Source of the DNA: Catenaria anguillulae PL171
Taxonomy: Eukaryota > Blastocladiomycota > Blastocladiomycetes > Blastocladiales > Catenariaceae
Assembly: GCA_002102555.1 (NCBI GenBank)
Contig: MCFL01000003.1
Span: 1,099,389 to 1,163,388 of the forward strand
Length of the DNA stretch: 64,000 nucleotides
Reading direction: 5' to 3'
Within the stretch, counting starts at the first letter, position 1; the number at the start of each line of letters is the position of its first letter. The notes beneath the pieces were generated by a model. That model ran no database searches. It worked only from the letters and a program-made list of their open reading frames with translations, and was not told the DNA's origin. The position numbers and the translations under genes were made by a program. This document shows, piece after piece, positions 58,643 through 64,000 of the stretch.

Positions 58643-58745
58643 ATAAACCCATCGGACCCCCGTCCATGTTCTCCCTCTCTGCATCTTTGAGTTGATTATC
58701 TTGTTCTCTTCCTACTGCGGATCTTTCTTGTCTTTGAGTATACAC

Positions 58746-59055
58746 TTTTTTTTTCCAATCGCTACTGCATGCATTAAGACAAGAATCCAACAAAGGAGGC
58801 TCGGGAACAAGAAACAAGAGCAACTAGGCTGGGGTCTAAAGCAACCATGAAAGGAGGCACAGGCACGCAAGAGGAGGCAGGCGAGTGGCAGTAGGGGTCA
58901 AGAATGACCAGCTGGGGAGAATGAATAAGGGGGGGGGGGGCGGAAGCAGAGGTGATGGAACAAAACTATGACCATAAACAAATACAAGACGAATAAGCAA
59001 GACACAACAAATGACAGGGAAAGGGGCAACTAGTACAAGGAAGCAGGAGGGTGGG
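58746..59055 (-). repeat. LINE 3' UTR fragment, cut by an LTR
   Basis: Nearly the same as 35,885-36,195 of the full-length LINE, including CCAATCGCTACTGCATGCAT and the G-run. It ends in poly(A) read as T at 58,746-58,754. The match stops exactly where the LTR at 59,056 begins, so the LTR element inserted into this LINE. Confidence 0.85.
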
Positions 59056-59313
59056 TGTTGAGTCGTGGAGCCAGCAGGACAATCACAACTAGACATATAT
59101 GTTCAGGTCCAGCTTAATTAGAGAGCCAGACTAGGTTTGGATCAATACACACACACAACTCACACACAAGAGTCACAAGAGCACACAACAACACACTAGC
59201 TGGATCGGGAGCCTTGCGAATCTTGACTGATCAGACACGATCAGGGAATGTGAGACATGAAACTTGATAACGGCTGGGAGGACAATGCCCGTCGCGTCCA
59301 GAACGCAACATCA
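59056..59313 (-). repeat. LTR of the third Ty3/gypsy element
   Basis: 258 bases bounded by TGTTGAG on the left and CAACATCA on the right, i.e. TGATGTTG...CTCAACA on the element strand. The purine tract of the internal region follows at 59,314-59,320. It holds (CA)n stretches. Confidence 0.7.
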
Positions 59314-59964
59314 CCCCCTCAGCAGAGCGCCATGGTTGGAGGCGACGGCACTAGCGCACGCGAAGGCGCGAGCGTGGCTGGCTGGTCTTGGAAGCCGTAC
59401 TTGATTTGCGCTTGAGAGGGCGTGTAGATCTTGAAGGGCCACTGCTACCATCCAACTCTTTCCAATACCGCGTGACCACCTCGATGGTGTTGAGATTGGC
59501 CTCTGGTTCCCATGTGGCATTGTCCACAGGGTAGTTGGCCCACTTGATGTGGTACCAGAGAGACCCGTCAGGCCGTACTTGATGATCCAGGATGGATTCG
59601 ACAACAAAGGAGTCCCCCGAGTGCATGCCATCCATTGATACCAGGCGCAAATGGTGAGCGGGCGCCTTCTGCGGAACGACAGCACCAGTCGAGTCCTTGA
59701 CCAGGTATGCGCCGCCAGTTGTGCGCCGCATGACAATGTACGGCCCCTCGTACTGGGGTCCATGTTGGCCTACCGCGGCGTGACGACTTTGCGCATGACA
59801 AGGGCTCCGTCAGGAAAGTTTTCCTTGAGAATCTGGTGCTTCTTGACGAACTGGTCGTAGGCCCGACTTGATGCGTCCTTGGACTTCGCATCGATTGCTG
59901 GCCACACCACGTCAGCCATGTGTTGAGCGAGGTCCGCCAGTTGCTGTCTGTTGGCGTGCTTGCA
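59314..59964 (-). mobile_element. Third Ty3/gypsy element, 3' end only
   Basis: Fossil. Only the end of Pol remains: the integrase C-terminal region (GALVMRKVV) and a chromodomain (WYHIKWANYPVDNATWEPE). It is cut off at about 59,965 by the LTR of the fourth element. Broken. Confidence 0.75.
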
Positions 59965-62900
59965 TAGGTAAGACTAGAAGGTCATCAAGCACGGGTAGTA
60001 TATACTAAACGACCCAGAATTATCTGAAGAGCTAACCATGGGTTCGTGCCCAACTGCTGGGTCATGGATCACAAACACAAACACACAACAACTCAATAAC
60101 TCATCACATGCACACACGTGAACGGCATACACATACACTCTCCTACAAAACCCCAACATCACCCCCTCCCAGCGGTAGCGATACTCTGGAGGTGAAGAAC
60201 TCTTCCAATCACAAATCAAACTGGCGACCAAGCATGACGCGACGCGTCTTCTTCTTTGGTTCCGACTCGGGCTCGCCCGCTTTCGTCTTGCCTGGTGTTG
60301 GCAATGGACGGTCCTTGGCAGCTTGAGTCGCCCAGTACTTGACAATGATTTCCTCAGTATCAAACTGCGACGCGTGTTCCCATGTAGCGTCCTCAATTGG
60401 GTAACCTGCCCACTTGATCAAGTATGAGTACGACTTGTCCTTGCACACACGGTGGTCCAACAACTTTTCGACCACAAACGACTCGGCGGAAATGTTGCCT
60501 TCCAAAGAAACCAAACGCAGCTGGTCGGCAGGAGTGCGCTGTGCTACAATGTCACCGGTGCGATCCCTGAGCAGGTATGCGCCGCCAGCATGCCGCCGAA
60601 CCACCGTGTACGGGCCCTCAAACTTGGGCTCCATGTTGCTTCCTTTGACAACGATCTTGCGCATGACGAGCGCGCCTGGTGGGAATTCCTCGTGCACAAT
60701 CCGATGCGACTTGATGAACTGCTCGTATGCCTTCTTGGAGTAATGCTGCGAGCGCTCAGCAACAGCGGGCCAAACAACACGGGCCATGTGCTCGGCCAAG
60801 CGGCCCAACTCGTCAAACGTGACGGGTTTCTTTGCGTCCGGCCAGGATGACGCGGACGGCGGGACTGGTGCGCGCGCAAACATGAGCGAGAATGGCGTTC
60901 ATCCATGGCGACGGTGCACAGTCTGGTTGTACCAAAACTGGACAGCCTTGAGGCGGTCAGGCCACTCGGGGACATTGCCCTTGACCTCGGCAAAGAGCTT
61001 GGTCTTGATGGTCCGGACGAGACGCTCGGCAGCGCCATTGGCCTTTGCATTGTACGCCGTAATCTTGCGGTGTTCAAAACCCAGTTTGGAGGACAAGTGG
61101 GCAATTACCGCGTTGTCAAACTCGCCGCCATTGTCTGATTGGATGATGGTGGGAATCCCAAAGTCACAGCAGAGCTTGTACAAATGGTCACCGACCTCCT
61201 CGGCACGCTTGGACTTGAGCGGGTACAGCCACGCGAAACGGGTGGCAATGTCAATGACGAGCAAAGCGTAGTTGAAACCGTCCAGGATCATGTTGCACGT
61301 GAACAGGTCGATTGCAAGATGATGCATGGGCAGTGCGGCGTGAATCATTTGCGGCAGGTGGGAGCCGCGGGTCCGGACTGTGTGCCGCTGACAATCGATG
61401 AATTGCTGGGCATAGTTGCGGCAGTCGCGGAGCATGTTCGGCCAGTACTTGCCATCATGAATGAGCCGTGACTTGAGCGCGAGTCCCGACGCATGACCGT
61501 GAGCATGGGCAGACGTAAGGGCGGCTTGGCGCTCCTCAGCCGGGGTGATCGGTCCGTCATGTTGCCCGTCAAGCACGTCGGTGAGCTGTGGCTGTTGGTT
61601 TGCGTCGACGGCAGCCAGGACGAGATCGGCGTACTCGTTGCAAAATGCTGGGCGAATGGGGCCGAGCTTGATTGGCAATGCTTCGTGTGCGAATGCTTCC
61701 CTGGCAAGGATTTGCTGCAACAACCCAGACGCTCCCTCGGACCAGTCGAGTGGCTCGACAAACTCGGCAGCAAGCGAGTAGTCCGCCTTGCTTCCACGCG
61801 CTTCTTGCGCATCCAACAAGGTGTCCATGGCTTTTGCCTCCCGACGAGTCTCCTCGGGGGACTTGTTGTCCCAAATGATCGACTCCGCCAGGAGGGCGGC
61901 CACTTGGTCGACTTGCATGTCGACAGGCTCCAAACCCTCTTGCTCCTCGTTGTCAATCTCCATGAAATCCTTGTTGACCTCCTCGGCAATGGCCGAAACA
62001 AACTCTTGAACCTGCTTGTCGAGCAATTGTGCCTGAGCCCCACCCCCTCCCGAGCTTGCGTCCACCCAAATCGGAGACGAGTGAATGTCGAAACGGGTCT
62101 TGAAGTCGCTGTATGCGGCCGCGCCGTCCGTGGGTACCGGATAAAGGCGTGACAAGCAATCGGGCAGGACATTGAGGATGCCGGGGATGTGCACAACATC
62201 AAACGGCAACTCGAGCAACTTGTCGAGCCAGTTTTCGAGCATGGGCGTGAGCTTGGGCTGCGAAAAAATGTGTTCGAGCGCCTCGTGGTCTGTGAAAAGG
62301 GTGAACCGGCGACTCGAAACAAGGTAACGGAACATATCAAGCGCGAAAATGATGGCACGGAGCTCTTTGCGGGTGGCAGAGTAGTTGCGCTCCGACTTGG
62401 AGAGGGCCCCTGAGGCCATGGTGATGTATCTGGGTTATTCACGCGATCCCTGGAACAGTACAGCGCCAACGCCCACATTGGAGGCGTCCGTGGCGTCCGT
62501 GGCAACAAAGAATGGCTTTTCCCACTTGGGTGCATGCAGCACTGGCGCCGATGCAATCATGTGCTTGAGCGTGTTGAACGCATCCTTGCGCTCAACTGTC
62601 CAGTTGTCTGTGATGACGGTCGCGAATCGTAACGCGTCAAGTGGAGCGGCGACCGTGGCCATGTTGATCATAAAGTGCCGCAGGTAATTGACGGTTCCAA
62701 GGAGCGACTGCACCTGCTTGCCAGTCGTGTGGCGTTCCAACCCCTGGATGTCAATGATCTTGGCCGGCGCAGGGCGAATCGCGCCGTTGCCGATGACATG
62801 GCCAAGGTAATGGATCTCGGGACGGTACCAGTGGCACTTGGACGGTTTGATGCGGAGGTTGAACTGGTTGAGGCGGTGCATGACTTCAATCAAATGAATT

Positions 62901-64000
62901 GTGTGCTCCTCGACCGACATGCTGAAAATGACAAGATCGTCAATGTACACGCGAACGTAGGGCAAGTCGGCAAAGATGGACTGCATGACCCGCTGGAATC
63001 GCGACGACAATGCCTTGAGGCCGAATGGTGCCCGCTTGAAGCGGTACTGCAAACCTTGCCATTTGAAACAAAGGTACTTGCGCGAGCGGCGAGAAACGCG
63101 GAATTGGTGGAACGACGCATAAAGATCAATGGACGAAAACACCTTGGCGGCGCATGCCTCGTCGAGATGGTCAAAGATGAGCGGAAGAGCGTGCGAGTCG
63201 TCGGGTGTAATGTCGTTGATGACACGCGGGTCCAGGCAAACACGATAGCCAGTGTGGTTACCCCGTGCATCCTTCTTCTCCACCACCACCAAATTCAAAT
63301 TCCACGGCGACTCAAACTCGTTACGCTCAATCACATCCTCATCCACCCACGTACCCACCTGCCCTTCCACGAAACCTTCTTTTCGTGCGTGAATTGGCGC
63401 TCCCGCTCATGCACAGGCGTTCTTTGCCTGGCAGAATGTTGACATGGACCGTGGACAGCGGGTGGGTGCACGCATTGCCCTTTGGAATGGACGCGTTCTC
63501 GTCGATCAGGCGCTGGACGTCGTCCGGGAGCGCTGCGATGAGCGATGGTTGATCCTCAGGGAAGAGTGCAGGTCGCTCGTCAATCTCAGGATCGAGACGC
63601 GGCTGCCTGCCCTGCTTGGGATCCAAGTTTTCAACGCTGATACCGAGCGTGTGGAGCGTGGTGTTGCCAATGAGAGGCGGAATGTTGATATCCAAGTCGT
63701 AAATGCCAAAGCGACAAACGACGGATCGACCGTTGAAGCGAAGGAGCGTATCGACCAATGCCGAGGCATGGCGACAGGCCGCCGATCCCACGGATGGCCA
63801 TAGGCTCGGGCGGCGGTCGAACGTGGTCGCGGAAATGGTTGGCATATTGCTTTGGGAGTACATTGCGGTCACTGCCCGTGTCAAGCGACACGTGAGCGAG
63901 TCGGGGTGAGCGCCTTGAATTGTAAACGGCCGGTCGATGCATGGAGCTGATCATGCAGCTCAGAGTCAGGTGGACAGTTGAGGCGCGGCCCGAACGGCGG
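59965..64000 (-). mobile_element. Fourth Ty3/gypsy element, running off the window
   Basis: LTR retrotransposon fossil on the minus strand. LTR about 59,965-60,161 (left limit estimated), purine tract 60,162-60,170. Then chromodomain (LIKWAGYPIEDATWE, near 60,400), integrase (about 60,640-61,500, with QSDNGGEFDN), RNase H (about 62,150-62,560), RT (about 62,560-63,370) and protease (about 63,600-63,950). The Gag and far LTR lie outside. A few breaks are apparent, but large open stretches remain, so it is fairly young. Same family as the third element. Confidence 0.85.

Noticed and set aside
62675-63442. Plus-strand frame of 255 codons
   Set aside because: Antisense to the RT of the fourth Ty3/gypsy element.

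Overview
The window is nuclear DNA of a compact-genome eukaryote, most likely an early-diverging zoosporic fungus or close relative (chytrid, Blastocladiomycota or aphelid grade). Genes carry short GT-AG introns (about 57-125 nt) and lie a few hundred bases apart. The gene set combines SEC31, Timeless/Tof1, SRP9, a Prm10/ThrE-type transporter and a Kre9/Knh1-like surface protein with genes usually lost in yeasts and moulds: a Slo/BK-family potassium channel, a MEINOX-like TALE homeobox protein and a WDR53-like protein. This placement is an inference from gene content; no rRNA is present.

Positions 1-32,300 are gene-dense. In order: Timeless/Tof1 (-), an uncertain low-complexity gene (-), ThrE/Prm10 transporter (+), Kre9-like type I membrane protein (-), Slo/BK-like channel (-), an unassigned multi-pass membrane protein (+), a diphosphoinositol-polyphosphate Nudix hydrolase (+), a neuronal-calcium-sensor-like EF-hand protein (-), a RasGEF (+), a PH-domain protein (-), a WDR53-like WD40 protein (-), a TALE homeobox protein (-), SEC31 (-) and SRP9 (+). 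Several encode signalling parts (channel, calcium sensor, RasGEF, PH protein, inositol pyrophosphate hydrolase), but they do not form an operon-like unit.

From about 32,400 to the right edge the DNA is almost entirely nested retroelements, nearly all pointing to the minus strand. A Ty3/gypsy chromovirus with two LTRs about 98% identical (33,001-46,516) is split by a nearly full-length LINE (35,882-43,911). The LINE has a zinc-knuckle ORF1 and an ORF2 with APE endonuclease, RT and RNase H. To the right lie an older LINE ORF1 interrupted by a 5'-truncated LINE with an 18-bp target duplication, a Ty1/copia gag-protease fragment, a chimeric ORF1/SINE/LINE-tail piece, and a second Ty3/gypsy element split by another truncated LINE. 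These are followed by two tRNA-derived SINEs with clear target duplications and two further Ty3/gypsy elements nested into each other, the last running off the window. The LTR elements are treated as fossils.

I found no rRNA, no CRISPR array and no free-standing tRNA gene. The tRNA-like sequences are SINE heads.
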